In this document: piece after piece, positions 1 to 8,462 of the stretch | Layout of the letters: each line of letters starts with the position of its first letter | Numbering within the stretch: the stretch's first letter is position 1 | Assembly: GCA_002716165.1 (NCBI GenBank) | Contig: PAZT01000058.1 | Span: forward strand, 1 to 24,686 | Length of the DNA: 24,686 nucleotides | Reading direction: 5' to 3' | DNA from: Deltaproteobacteria bacterium | Lineage (GTDB): Bacteria > SAR324 > NAC60-12 | Notes under the pieces: model-generated | The model's database searches: none | Told to the model about the DNA's origin: nothing | Seen by the model: only the letters and a program-made list of their open reading frames with translations | Made by a program: the position numbers and the translations under genes

Positions 1-415
<415 letters not shown>

Positions 416-448
416 TAATCCTATGCTTTACTTATTTAATTAACGTCC

Positions 449-474
449 ATCTGAGCACACCAAGGTGCCCAGAT
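449..474 (-). other. hairpin in the 16S rRNA leader
   Basis: Two 10-nt arms (449-458 and 465-474) pair completely apart from one G-U wobble on the rRNA strand, around a 6-nt loop. It lies about 35 nt upstream of the mature 16S 5' end, inside the predicted leader transcript. A role in leader folding or pre-rRNA processing is inferred. There is no T-run after it on either strand, so it is not an intrinsic terminator. Confidence 0.5.
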
Positions 475-515
475 AGGAACAGGCTTTCTGTCTATTCTTA
501 TTCCCTTTTCAAAGA

Positions 516-527
516 ACTTGCGTTCAG
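516..527 (-). promoter_or_regulatory. boxA-like antitermination site in rRNA leader
   Basis: The minus strand reads GTTCTTTGAAAA, close to the boxA element (TGYTCTTTRAAMA) found in many bacterial rRNA leaders, where NusB/S10 load the antitermination complex. It lies between the predicted rrn promoter and the 16S gene, as expected. Confidence 0.6.
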
Positions 528-544
528 CTCCTGCAAACCTTACA

Positions 545-573
545 ATGCTAGCTGCTCGCTAAAGTACTGTCAA
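545..573 (-). promoter_or_regulatory. predicted sigma70-type rrn promoter
   Basis: On the minus strand a perfect -35 TTGACA (573-568) is followed by a 17-nt spacer and TAGCAT (550-545), which matches 4 of 6 bases of the -10 consensus. The upstream 574-610 stretch is AT-rich, like an UP element. Predicted transcription start is near 538, giving a leader of about 120 nt that holds the boxA-like site and the hairpin. Confidence 0.65.
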
Positions 574-630
574 TACTTTTATTGTAAAGAGAGATTAATT
601 AAATCTGGAGATAACAGCCAAGGAGTATTT

Positions 631-1620
631 TTGTATCTTTTACTGCCAAAAATTTATAAAGGTAAAAGCAAACTTATCTGTATTTGGCTGCTGTGGTTAG
701 TTATAACTACAATGTATTTATCTAAAATAAGCGCTTCAGATTCAGCACGTGTGATAATCAGTCCCATATCAGTTCTCGGTAAGATCCCAATTCCAGAACA
801 GCAAATACTGTTTAACCGGTTTCGTGAACAGATCAATCATCATTATACTCTGGTTTCTTATAGAGTTCTAGAAATGATTGCTGATCAGGAGGAAAGTATT
901 GATATTGAGAACTGCAAAAGTAGCAATTGCGTAAGCAAAGTAAAGAATTTTATAGATAGAATAAGATGGCAGTTTAAGACTGATGATTTGTTTTTGTTTG
1001 GACTTGTTAAAAGTGAAAAAGAAACGCAGCTTACTTTAAAGCTATCATCTTTGACAACTCCAGAAGTTACACAGTTGATTGTTACACGAAATTGTCATGA
1101 TTGTGATGTTTCAACGTTGATAGATGAAGTTGATAGTCTTGTTCAGAGTATGTTGCAGAAAATTGTTGAACAAAAATATATTTATCCGAAGGAAAAAATT
1201 GCTTCTCCAAGAGATATTGTCCCTAGGAAAACCGAAGAAAAAATGGAGGAAAAAGTTGCTTCTCCAAGAGCTACAAAACCTAAGACAGCCGAAAAAAAAC
1301 TAGAACAGAGGCTTGAACCTTCTCCTCCAGATCCATATACCGTGGCAAGGGATGGTTATAATCAGCAAATAGGGAAATTATTAGTTAATGTAACCTATTC
1401 TCTACAGGTATTTCGCAGTGGGATGTTTGTGAAGCTTCAAGTCAGTATCGATCAGGAGGGAAATGTTGTGAATCATAAAATCATAAAATCAAGTGGTTCA
1501 CAGGATTTCGATCAAACTGCAATTTTAAATGTTAAGGAGATAAAGTTTGATCCTCTTCCTGACGTTATGAAGAAATTTGGGAACTACATAGTAATTCTGC
1601 AAATTCAAAATTCTCGATAA
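631..1620 (+). CDS. periplasmic/inner-membrane protein with C-terminal TonB/TolA-like domain
   Basis: A 329-residue protein starting at TTG 631. AGGAG at 621-625 sits 5 nt upstream, and this start puts a hydrophobic segment (residues ~15-30) at the N-terminus, as a signal peptide or anchor. Residues ~40-180 form a domain with two cysteine pairs (C95/C100, C155/C158). This resembles domains found in delta-type TonB-C proteins, by eye only. A charged K/E/P-rich linker (~185-235) follows. Residues ~250-328 look like a TonB_C/TolA-C fold, with a 'V.IDQEGNVVN' strand, 'SSGSQDFDQTAI' and 'FDPLP'. TonB-C domains usually contact outer-membrane partners; the partner here is unknown. The open frame continues upstream into antisense 16S rRNA, so longer starts are artefacts. 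The gene diverges from the rrn promoter. Confidence 0.75.
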   Translation: MYLLLPKIYKGKSKLICIWLLWLVITTMYLSKISASDSARVIISPISVLGKIPIPEQQILFNRFREQINHHYTLVSYRVLEMIADQEESIDIENCKSSNCVSKVKNFIDRIRWQFKTDDLFLFGLVKSEKETQLTLKLSSLTTPEVTQLIVTRNCHDCDVSTLIDEVDSLVQSMLQKIVEQKYIYPKEKIASPRDIVPRKTEEKMEEKVASPRATKPKTAEKKLEQRLEPSPPDPYTVARDGYNQQIGKLLVNVTYSLQVFRSGMFVKLQVSIDQEGNVVNHKIIKSSGSQDFDQTAILNVKEIKFDPLPDVMKKFGNYIVILQIQNSR

Positions 1621-1665
1621 AATTAGATTTTTTTTGAAAGAGTAACATTAGGAGAAAAAATTTTT

Positions 1666-3030
1666 ATGTTTTCAGAATTTCCACAAACACTTCGCCGTTA
1701 TGGGATTGATGCAGATATTCGAGTAATAATGGATATGTATCGTACAATGGAAATGGGTATTGTTACAAATCTGGGTTCATTGTTTGATGTATGTCAGCAT
1801 CTGATCTGTAAATCTCGAAGGGAAATTGCTCCTTATACACTAGCTTTCTGGGAGTATTTTCTTGGAATAGATACAACCAACTACAATACAATTGATGATG
1901 CTGTTCGAAATTCTGCAGCTTTTGAAAACTGGCTTAGTGAGAAACTTGGAACAGGTAAAATTGCAGGTAAAGTTGATTATAAAAAACTGATTGACCAGTT
2001 TTTAAATGAAACGCTGAATTCTGATTTAAAGTCTAATATCCAAAAAGAGCTTGATGGGAGACAGCACCTAGATATTGACAATCCAGAACAGAGTGATAAA
2101 GACAGGCATGGATCTTCAAATACTCCTAGATCCTCAGATACAATGGTTGACTACTCAAAAATTTATCTTGATGAATTGTTGGAGCGAATGAAACGCGTCA
2201 TGGAAAATCAAAAAACTTCTCACAGTGGAGGGGGACATTGGATTGGTTCTCATGGTTATTCAGCTTATGGACACAGTGGTTCTGGTCTAAATGGTATTCG
2301 AGTAGGTGGATCATCTCATGCAGGATCTGCACGAAAAGTGCTTGGAGATCCTGCATTTTATCCCATTGATTTGGATGCTCCAATTAATGATGATAACATG
2401 GATGCGGCGATACAGGCCTTGAAAAATATTGAGGATTTTCACCCAGATAGAAAACTGGATATAAAGCGCACAATTGAGGATACAGGCCACAACGCGGGAA
2501 TTGTTCTTCCTCGTTTTTTAAACGAACAACAGGATCGTACACAAGTGCTACTTTTGCTGGATAATGGTGGAAATTCTATGTGGGTTCACGCCAGAAAAGT
2601 GCAGATGCTTTTTGCTAAGATAAAACGCCGTTTTTCTCAGGATCTAAAAACTTTCTACTTTCACAATGCGATTTATGATCAGGTATATGAGGATGAGGCA
2701 AGGCGTAAACCAGTAATGCTTAGAAAAGTGATGGAAAATAGTCCTGAATACAGAGTTTTTATTGTTGGAGACTCATACATGGGGCCTCACGAACTTTTGT
2801 CGCCATATGGATCAATTGAGTTTAGAGAAGAATCTTCTACTTCAGGCCTTGAAAATCTAAAAACCCTTCATAAACATTTCCCATTCCTAGTTTGGATAAA
2901 TCCAACCCCTAAACAATTTTGGAACAGAACAGTTGCTTCGTATATTCAGCAAGTAATGCGAATGGAGCCTCTTACCATCAAAGGTATTTTAGAGGCTGCA
3001 AAATATATGAATCAAATCAAACATTTTTAG
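1666..3030 (+). CDS. CoxE-like VWA-domain protein with altered MIDAS
   Basis: A 454-residue cytoplasmic protein without a signal peptide. The start is ATG 1666 with AGGAG at 1650-1654. I recognise the CoxE/VWA family by its pieces in order: an N-terminal helical part; a Gly/His-rich block at 187-220 (HWIGSHGYSAYGHSG); a VWA domain from ~292 with 'VLLLLDNGGNSM', 'FYFHNAIYDQVYED' and 'VFIVGDSYMGPHEL'; and a C-terminal 'VWINPTPKQFW' segment. The metal site is normally DxSxS, or DxGGSM in this family. Here D299 is followed by NGGNSM, one residue longer. Relatives usually work with a MoxR-type AAA+ ATPase as metallo-enzyme or complex assembly factors. No MoxR gene lies in this window. It is 45 nt downstream of the TonB-C gene and may be cotranscribed with it. 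Confidence 0.8.
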   Translation: MFSEFPQTLRRYGIDADIRVIMDMYRTMEMGIVTNLGSLFDVCQHLICKSRREIAPYTLAFWEYFLGIDTTNYNTIDDAVRNSAAFENWLSEKLGTGKIAGKVDYKKLIDQFLNETLNSDLKSNIQKELDGRQHLDIDNPEQSDKDRHGSSNTPRSSDTMVDYSKIYLDELLERMKRVMENQKTSHSGGGHWIGSHGYSAYGHSGSGLNGIRVGGSSHAGSARKVLGDPAFYPIDLDAPINDDNMDAAIQALKNIEDFHPDRKLDIKRTIEDTGHNAGIVLPRFLNEQQDRTQVLLLLDNGGNSMWVHARKVQMLFAKIKRRFSQDLKTFYFHNAIYDQVYEDEARRKPVMLRKVMENSPEYRVFIVGDSYMGPHELLSPYGSIEFREESSTSGLENLKTLHKHFPFLVWINPTPKQFWNRTVASYIQQVMRMEPLTIKGILEAAKYMNQIKHF

Positions 3031-3383
3031 TTTGTAGTCACATACATTTAGTACTTAATTTTATCTAGAATAAATATATCCCATAAAAATTTTATATAGG
3101 GTTTGATTTTTATTTAAAGAAAATACCATTAAAAAATTTCAGATCTTTTTTTTATTAATTTTCGCCTAATCATATTGTCATCATTCTGATTTGTCTTTTC
3201 AAAAAATAGCTTGGACCTTTATAAATTAGAGTTTATTAACTGGGGACTTTTTTGACCTAGAATGAAATTTTTAGTTAATATTCAAAAATTAATTTGTCTG
3301 GACCCGTAGGGTTTTGATTATGGCACAAAAAGATTCTTTTTTGTAGATACCGCCCGTGTTGGAAAAAATTAAGAATAACTAAA
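3031..3383. other. 353-nt intergenic region between convergent genes
   Basis: A very AT-rich gap between the VWA gene (+) and the aldo-keto reductase gene (-). It holds no gene I can support, no tRNA and no clear terminator. Two weak AT-rich hairpins occur: CCC-ATAAA/TTTAT-GGG near 3081-3102 with a 3-nt bulge, and ACAAAAA/TTTTTGT near 3325-3344. The first is followed by a T-rich stretch on the plus strand, so it could act as a weak terminator for the VWA gene. Confidence 0.5.
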
Positions 3384-4442
3384 TTAGGGGCATGGATTTG
3401 GTATACGACTATGGATATCTTCAATTCCTTTTAGCAACTCCTCAGAAAGCTTTACATCTACGCTAGCCAAATTTGTTTCAAGTTGAGTGATTGAAGTGGC
3501 GCCAATTAGAACACTTGACATAAATGGTCTTGTTCTAGCAAAAGCCAGTGCCATTTGACTAGGGTCCACTGAATGTTCTTTGGCAAGTCGTATATACTCT
3601 TTCGTTGCTTTTAAAGCATTTTTGTTTTGGTAACGCTGGAAACGTGAATACAAAGTGAGCCTCGCAAGTACTGGTTTTTTACCATCTAGGTATTTGCCAG
3701 TCAGTAAACCGAAAGCTAAAGGTGAATATGCCAGTAATCCTAAAGATTCCCGGTACGAAATTTCTGCAAGCCCAGCCTCAAATGACCTATTGAGAAGGCT
3801 GTAAGGGTTTTGGATGCTTACAATTTTACCACAGCATTTTTTTTCTGCGTAATTTAGGTACTGCATTACCCCCCACGGTGTTTCATTGGAGACACCGTAT
3901 GCTCTGATCTTTCCTTCTTTCTTAAGGTTTTCAAGTGCTGTGAGAGTTTCTAGAATTTTTGCATTATCAGTTTCTGTATTTGTGGGTGGTTTAAATCCTT
4001 GTTTACCAAAGATATTGACAGTTCTGTCTGGCCAATGGATTTGATAAATATCAATAGTATCAGTTTTTAAACGGCGCAAGCTCCCTTCGAGTGCTAATCC
4101 AATATTTTTCTTAGTGAGATGGTTAATTCCATCACGGATGTAACTTCCCATTATCCGCGATTGCAACGTTGGTCCGACGACCTTTGTAGCAAGAACAATA
4201 TTTTGGCGACATTTTCGACTTTGAATCCAATTACCAATAATTTGTTCAGTTCTTGTAAAAGTTTTTTCCCGAGGAGGAACAGGATACATTTCCGCAGTAT
4301 CGATTAGATTTACACCATGATGAATGGCGCAGTCCAGTTGACCAAAAGCTTCGGCCTGAGTGTTCTGTTCGCCAAATGTCATTGTACCAATTCCTAAGGA
4401 GCTAATACCTATTTCGGAGCTACCTAAATAATTTTTTTCCAA
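3384..4442 (-). CDS. tas: Tas-like NADP-dependent aldo/keto reductase
   Basis: A 352-residue aldo-keto reductase very like E. coli Tas along its whole length: 'LGIGTMTFGEQNTQAEAFGQLD', 'GVNLIDTAEMYPVPPR' and 'SIQNPYSLLNRSFE' are all recognisable. The AKR catalytic tetrad is present as D48, Y53, K87 and H136. It should be a cytosolic (alpha/beta)8 barrel that reduces carbonyls with NADPH. The natural substrate of Tas is not settled. The start is TTG at 4442-4440, 9 nt after the cpoB-like stop, so it is probably the last gene of the nadK-tol run. No strong Shine-Dalgarno sequence is visible. Why a reductase travels with Tol genes is not evident from sequence. Confidence 0.93.
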   Translation of the reverse strand: MEKNYLGSSEIGISSLGIGTMTFGEQNTQAEAFGQLDCAIHHGVNLIDTAEMYPVPPREKTFTRTEQIIGNWIQSRKCRQNIVLATKVVGPTLQSRIMGSYIRDGINHLTKKNIGLALEGSLRRLKTDTIDIYQIHWPDRTVNIFGKQGFKPPTNTETDNAKILETLTALENLKKEGKIRAYGVSNETPWGVMQYLNYAEKKCCGKIVSIQNPYSLLNRSFEAGLAEISYRESLGLLAYSPLAFGLLTGKYLDGKKPVLARLTLYSRFQRYQNKNALKATKEYIRLAKEHSVDPSQMALAFARTRPFMSSVLIGATSITQLETNLASVDVKLSEELLKGIEDIHSRIPNPCP

Positions 4443-4451
4443 ATTGTTATA

Positions 4452-5228
4452 CTAATCTGACACGTTGTCGGGAATTATTAAAAGTTTTTTTGCACGTTTT
4501 GCTAAGGGAGATTTTGGATGATTTTTGATGAGTTCTTTCCACAAAATTTTTTGCTTTTCACTTTCTGCAAGCTTTCCCATTGCTTCCCCCAAATAGTAAA
4601 GTGCGCTTGGGACATGAGAAGTATCAGAATATTCCCGAAGAATAATTCCATAATAATAAGCAGCCTGACTGGCATGAGCACGTTCTAAAAATCCATTGCC
4701 GAGTGCCATCAGTATCTGGGCTCTAAGTGGATTTTTATTATTTTTTTTCAAAATATCCTGGAGGTATTCTATTGCTTGGTCTGGGTTCCCTGCCTCTAGC
4801 GAAATTAATCCTAAAATTATTTTTTCCTGTTTGCTAAGTGTATCTAAATGTTTGGATTCTGGCTTTAAAGTTTGATTCACATTTAATTTTATAGTTTTTA
4901 GTTCTTTCTCCAGGTTCGATATCTGTATTCCAAGCTTACGAATATTTTCACTTAGTTCAAAAAACCCGTTTTGCAGTGAATCAAGCAAATCCTGAGGAGG
5001 AATTGATTGCTCTAGTTCGTTAATAATCATTATTTGATCTGCGGTCATTTTTTGCATACGTCTGAAAAGAGCTTCATGCTGCAAAATCTTTTGCTCCAAT
5101 TTTTCAATGGATTCTGGATTTATTTTAGCATTTGTATTGCTTGAAACTGAGGAAGTACAACTGGTAACGAAAAAAAAGAAGCAGATCAAAACTAGCTTAT
5201 AATATATTAAAATTTTTATTCGAATCAA
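4452..5228 (-). CDS. cpoB: CpoB/YbgF-like TPR lipoprotein
   Basis: A 258-residue envelope protein. It has an N-terminal hydrophobic stretch and a lipobox V-T-S-C with lipidation at C24. A coiled-coil-prone region follows (~40-115, heptad-like, with 'ISNLEKELKTI'). The C-terminus carries tetratricopeptide-like repeats (~135-255; 'ALGNGFLERAHASQAAYYYG', 'SALYYLGEAMGKL'). This is the CpoB/YbgF architecture, which links Tol function with peptidoglycan synthesis. Classical CpoB is a soluble periplasmic protein with a cleaved signal, so a lipid anchor is a variation. The start is TTG at 5228-5226. AGAGGG (centred near 5238, minus strand) lies 7 nt upstream and supports it. It is separated from tolB by 107 nt, too short to hold pal. 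Confidence 0.82.
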   Translation of the reverse strand: MIRIKILIYYKLVLICFFFFVTSCTSSVSSNTNAKINPESIEKLEQKILQHEALFRRMQKMTADQIMIINELEQSIPPQDLLDSLQNGFFELSENIRKLGIQISNLEKELKTIKLNVNQTLKPESKHLDTLSKQEKIILGLISLEAGNPDQAIEYLQDILKKNNKNPLRAQILMALGNGFLERAHASQAAYYYGIILREYSDTSHVPSALYYLGEAMGKLAESEKQKILWKELIKNHPKSPLAKRAKKLLIIPDNVSD

Positions 5229-5335
5229 TGTAAATCCCTCTGGCTTATAATTTGTAATTTAAAAAAATTAATAGCATTATGACGGAAAATATTTTTGAAT
5301 TATTTCCTGCCAGATGCAAACTAATACTGAAGTTA

Positions 5336-6619
5336 CTATTTGCTCCAGACAGGATTTGTTTCAGAAATATTTGGAGGACTTTGGGTAACGCGAATGGTGC
5401 GACCTCCAAAAGAAGAGATATAGTATAGTTTGGGGACTTTTTTAACTTTTGCTGAAAAAATGATTTGCTTACCATTGGGGGACCAGTCAGGTTTCTCAGA
5501 ATTGTTACGTCCGAACGTCAGTTGAACATGACGGCGAGTTAGCAAATTATACTTGTAAAGTTGAAAAAATTTTTTTTTCTGGCTTTCGTATACCAATTTA
5601 GTGCTATCAGGAGACCATTTAGGGGAACTGTTGTAACTGCCTTTGAAAGTTACACGTTCAGTTTTTTGAGTTGATAAATTATGAATATAAATTTGAGGTT
5701 TGCGGGGATAAGCAGTATCCGATACAAATGCTATTTTCTTTCCGTCTGGTGACATGTGGGGTGATGTTTCAAGGCTTTTCCAATTAAACAAACTTTCAAG
5801 TTTTGCGTCTGAAATATTGTAACTGTAAATGTCTGCATTACCCTTTTTCATTAATGTAAGAAGGATAGATCCCCCATCTGGGTGCCAGCTTGCCCCTAAA
5901 GGCTGGAATCCGGGAGGAAAAGCAAGAATTTTTGAACGCAACCGTATTGAAGGCTGAATTGCGAGTTGGGCTTTAGAGCGTGTAAAAGTTGTATAAAGAA
6001 TATTCTTGTTATCGAATGACCAGCTTGAAAAATTATTGGACCCAAGATTGTAAGAGAATCTTTGAATTACTTTACCATCGTAACTGCTTAACATAATATT
6101 TTTTCTACGATTTGTTCTTTGGGAGGTGTATGCAATTCGACTGGTTGAAATTCCACTGAAATTTAATGTTTTCTCTACAAACCAGTCTGATAATGACAGC
6201 CCAAGATCTCTAATATCTTGATCATTTTTGAGTTCAAATTTTTTTGTAGCAACTGCTTCTTGTTTTCTTTGTGACCAGATAGTTGAATTAAGCTGAACAG
6301 GGTTTTTTTTCATTTCAAGATCAAGGTAAAAAACAATGTTCTCAGAATCATTAAATTTCTGCCTAGTACCCGAAATAATTTGAAAATAAAGTACTTTATC
6401 TAAATTTGCCTTAAAAACTTTTTGTAATTTTCCCTCTTCACTTCCTGCTCCAATTTCGACTTTTACCTTTGCGGGGATGAATTTTGGGTTGGTAATTTCA
6501 ATATATTCAATTGCTAAAATAGTCCTTCCGGTTGAAAGAAATACTATTCCAAAAAAAAGCAGATATATAAGTAGAACTAAGTGTGATATCCGCTGAGTGA
6601 ATTTATTTTTGTAAGGCAT
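5336..6619 (-). CDS. tolB: Tol-Pal system beta-propeller protein TolB
   Basis: A 427-residue periplasmic protein. The N-terminus carries a signal peptide (hydrophobic ~12-35, likely cut after ILA36). An N-terminal alpha/beta domain (~37-155) precedes a beta-propeller (~160-425). The propeller has recurrent W/SPDG-type motifs at about 200, 245, 289, 335 and 379, typical of TolB. TolB binds Pal, the colicin-type translocation partners and TolA, and helps outer-membrane constriction at division. The start chosen is ATG 6619, which follows the upstream stop by one base and gives a good signal peptide. An upstream in-frame TTG at 6658 would overlap the previous gene by 38 nt and is less likely. 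Pal is absent downstream. Confidence 0.9.
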   Translation of the reverse strand: MPYKNKFTQRISHLVLLIYLLFFGIVFLSTGRTILAIEYIEITNPKFIPAKVKVEIGAGSEEGKLQKVFKANLDKVLYFQIISGTRQKFNDSENIVFYLDLEMKKNPVQLNSTIWSQRKQEAVATKKFELKNDQDIRDLGLSLSDWFVEKTLNFSGISTSRIAYTSQRTNRRKNIMLSSYDGKVIQRFSYNLGSNNFSSWSFDNKNILYTTFTRSKAQLAIQPSIRLRSKILAFPPGFQPLGASWHPDGGSILLTLMKKGNADIYSYNISDAKLESLFNWKSLETSPHMSPDGKKIAFVSDTAYPRKPQIYIHNLSTQKTERVTFKGSYNSSPKWSPDSTKLVYESQKKKFFQLYKYNLLTRRHVQLTFGRNNSEKPDWSPNGKQIIFSAKVKKVPKLYYISSFGGRTIRVTQSPPNISETNPVWSK

Positions 6620-6620
6620 A

Positions 6621-7409
6621 CTATTTTTGGGAAATTGTTGGGGAAAACCTAACGCCAAATATATAGGAATTTTCTGTGTAGGACTTTGGCAGTGCTGGCA
6701 AGAATTGCAAGTTTTTCATCAGCTTATTTACAGAATAGTGGAGTGCTTGTGATCCAGATTTTTCTAATTTCCAATTAAGTATTTTACCATTCTTATTGAT
6801 TTCAAATATAATTGCTACTTTAACCTTTTTTTCCTTCAAATGTATAGGGACCTCCCAGCCTTCAGAAAGGAATTTACTGAGCTTATTTAGATAATTTTTC
6901 AATTCATTGGAATCATAACTATAAATATTATTCTTTTCATTGGGACTAATAAATGAACTATTATTGTTAAGTTTGCTTTGCTTATTCTTAGGTGGTAAAA
7001 GCGACAACAATGAAACCACTGGTTCTGAAAGTTTTTTATTTGAGTTTAGTTCATCGTATATGCGTTCTGGATATTTCTCCACCTGACTAAGTATATTATT
7101 TATAGTGTAAATTGGTTTTTGGAGGGATTGTTTTATCGTTTTAGATGGATAAATTTTTTGTTTACGGATTAAAATAAGATCTGGGAAAACCATATAATCT
7201 CTAGAGATAAGATCTGGATTTTTTCCTGATTTTTCAGTTGGTGTAGCAGAAAGAGTGTTCCCCCCATTTGAAAAAAAAGGGAATTCTTTTCGAATCCACT
7301 CCCCTCTTTTTATTATTTCCGGATAAGCATAGACCAAGGCAGATATTAATAAAGTATGAAGAGCAAGAGAAAAAACTATGCCACCGGAAAAACGCCAGCT
7401 TAAGTTCAT
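6621..7409 (-). CDS. TolA/TonB-like energy-transducing protein
   Basis: A 262-residue protein with one N-terminal membrane anchor (~9-28), a long periplasmic linker rich in K, N, S and P, and a C-terminal TonB/TolA-C-like domain (~195-258). That domain has 'VKVAIIFEINKNGKILNWKLEKSGS' in pieces and a final 'LQFLPALPKSY' segment. Its place directly before tolB suggests it is the TolA of this organism, coupling the inner-membrane TolQR motor to TolB. TonB cannot be excluded. The linker is much shorter than the helical linker of E. coli TolA. It lies 12 nt downstream of nadK. No tolQ/exbB or tolR/exbD is in the window. Confidence 0.78.
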   Translation of the reverse strand: MNLSWRFSGGIVFSLALHTLLISALVYAYPEIIKRGEWIRKEFPFFSNGGNTLSATPTEKSGKNPDLISRDYMVFPDLILIRKQKIYPSKTIKQSLQKPIYTINNILSQVEKYPERIYDELNSNKKLSEPVVSLLSLLPPKNKQSKLNNNSSFISPNEKNNIYSYDSNELKNYLNKLSKFLSEGWEVPIHLKEKKVKVAIIFEINKNGKILNWKLEKSGSQALHYSVNKLMKNLQFLPALPKSYTENSYIFGVRFSPTISQK

Positions 7410-7421
7410 TATTAAACTTTA

Positions 7422-8240
7422 TTATTTTTCACCGCTGCGAAACCATGACAGTCGGGAAGAGAGATTGTGAAAAAAATAATTCTTGTCCATGAAAATTAAT
7501 TTAGCTTTTCTGTTAGATTCTCGAATCAGGACTTCGTCACCGATTTCAAGAGGCAATTTATCTTTTCCGTCAACCGAAAGGTATATTTCCTTTTCATGGG
7601 TTTGCTCCGAAACTTCAAGCCTGATTTTAGAATCCGACGAAATTACAAGGTGCCTCGATCTAAAATCATACTCATTCAATCCTGTTATGATCATGCAGCG
7701 CAATTCAGGCATCACGATTGGGGAACCTGCAGCCAGAAGGTATGCAGTGCTTCCTGTAGCTGTACCTACAATAACACCATCACCACGAACACGTCTAATG
7801 TGCTGATCATTAATGCTTAACTCTACTGCAATCAGTCTTGTTGCGCCTCGTATTACAATTTCATTCACTGCATAATCAGTTCCGTGAGGATGCTCACATG
7901 CAAGTACTGAGCGTTCACTAATGATGTAATTCCCATCTAATACGCTTTGTAGCATATCTTCTAAGTCCTCACGATCTCCAGCAGTAAGAAATCCTACATT
8001 TCCGAAATTGACAGCAAGAACGGGGCATTGTGGAAAAAGACTTAAAGCAGCTAGCACGGTCCCATCACCACCAAATGATATAACGAGATCCAGATCGTTC
8101 CTGCTTTTTAAACCTTCTTTAAGTTTAGAAATCTCGATGTGTTGTGGCATAAACCAATCTTTAAGAAAATTATACAATGAAGGTTCTAATTGCTGAGAAA
8201 AAATTCCCACTCTTTTAAGAATAATTTTATTTTTAATCAC
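7422..8240 (-). CDS. nadK: NAD kinase
   Basis: A 272-residue NAD kinase, which phosphorylates NAD+ to NADP+ in the cytosol. Diagnostic motifs: GGDGT at 57-61; 'NFGNVGFLT' at 78-86 (family NLGFLT); NE at 126-127; the conserved 'GDGVIVGTATGSTAY' at 153-167; and 'AGSPI' at 171-175. Length is normal for bacterial NadK. The start is GTG 8240-8238; no strong Shine-Dalgarno sequence is visible. It appears to be the first gene of the minus-strand run, diverging from ftsH across a 222-nt gap. NADPH supply could link it functionally to the Tas-like reductase at the end of the same run, but that is speculation. Confidence 0.95.
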   Translation of the reverse strand: MIKNKIILKRVGIFSQQLEPSLYNFLKDWFMPQHIEISKLKEGLKSRNDLDLVISFGGDGTVLAALSLFPQCPVLAVNFGNVGFLTAGDREDLEDMLQSVLDGNYIISERSVLACEHPHGTDYAVNEIVIRGATRLIAVELSINDQHIRRVRGDGVIVGTATGSTAYLLAAGSPIVMPELRCMIITGLNEYDFRSRHLVISSDSKIRLEVSEQTHEKEIYLSVDGKDKLPLEIGDEVLIRESNRKAKLIFMDKNYFFHNLSSRLSWFRSGEK

Positions 8241-8397
8241 AGTTTTCTAGGGAAAAAATTATCAGGTTTTTAAAGCATCTTCGAGTAATTATGGATATCA
8301 TGTCAAGTGTAAAAACCTTTATTGATTGTCTCTTGCTTTTGAAAGAAGCTCTTAAAAAACCAATTTAAATAAAATCAGTATTTTGTTGGCCTCGAAC

Positions 8398-8426
8398 TTG
8401 TTTTTATCTAGTAATTATGATATAGT
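8398..8426 (+). promoter_or_regulatory. possible ftsH promoter
   Basis: TTGTTT (8398-8403), a 17-nt spacer and TATAGT (8421-8426) form a sigma70-like promoter, with a good -10 and a weak -35. The predicted start of transcription is about 30 nt before the ftsH GTG codon. Confidence 0.4.
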
Positions 8427-8462
8427 TTAGTACATATTTAATAACATTGATTATACACATCT

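Noticed and set aside
3241..3253. 13-mer TGGGGACTTTTTT repeated at 5431-5443, with a shorter match at 24367
   Set aside because: A few 13-base matches are expected by chance in a window this size, and two of the copies lie in coding sequence of unrelated genes.
3325..3344. ACAAAAA/TTTTTGT hairpin as a terminator between convergent genes
   Set aside because: The stem has a single G-C pair and no following T-run outside the stem. It is too weak to call.
5245..5475. 76-codon frame on the minus strand at the end of tolB
   Set aside because: It overlaps the conserved last propeller blade of TolB in another frame and has no recognisable features; most likely a shadow.
8238..8306. TTGACA on the minus strand (8306-8301) as the nadK promoter
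   Set aside because: No -10-like hexamer occurs at 16-18 nt downstream of it.
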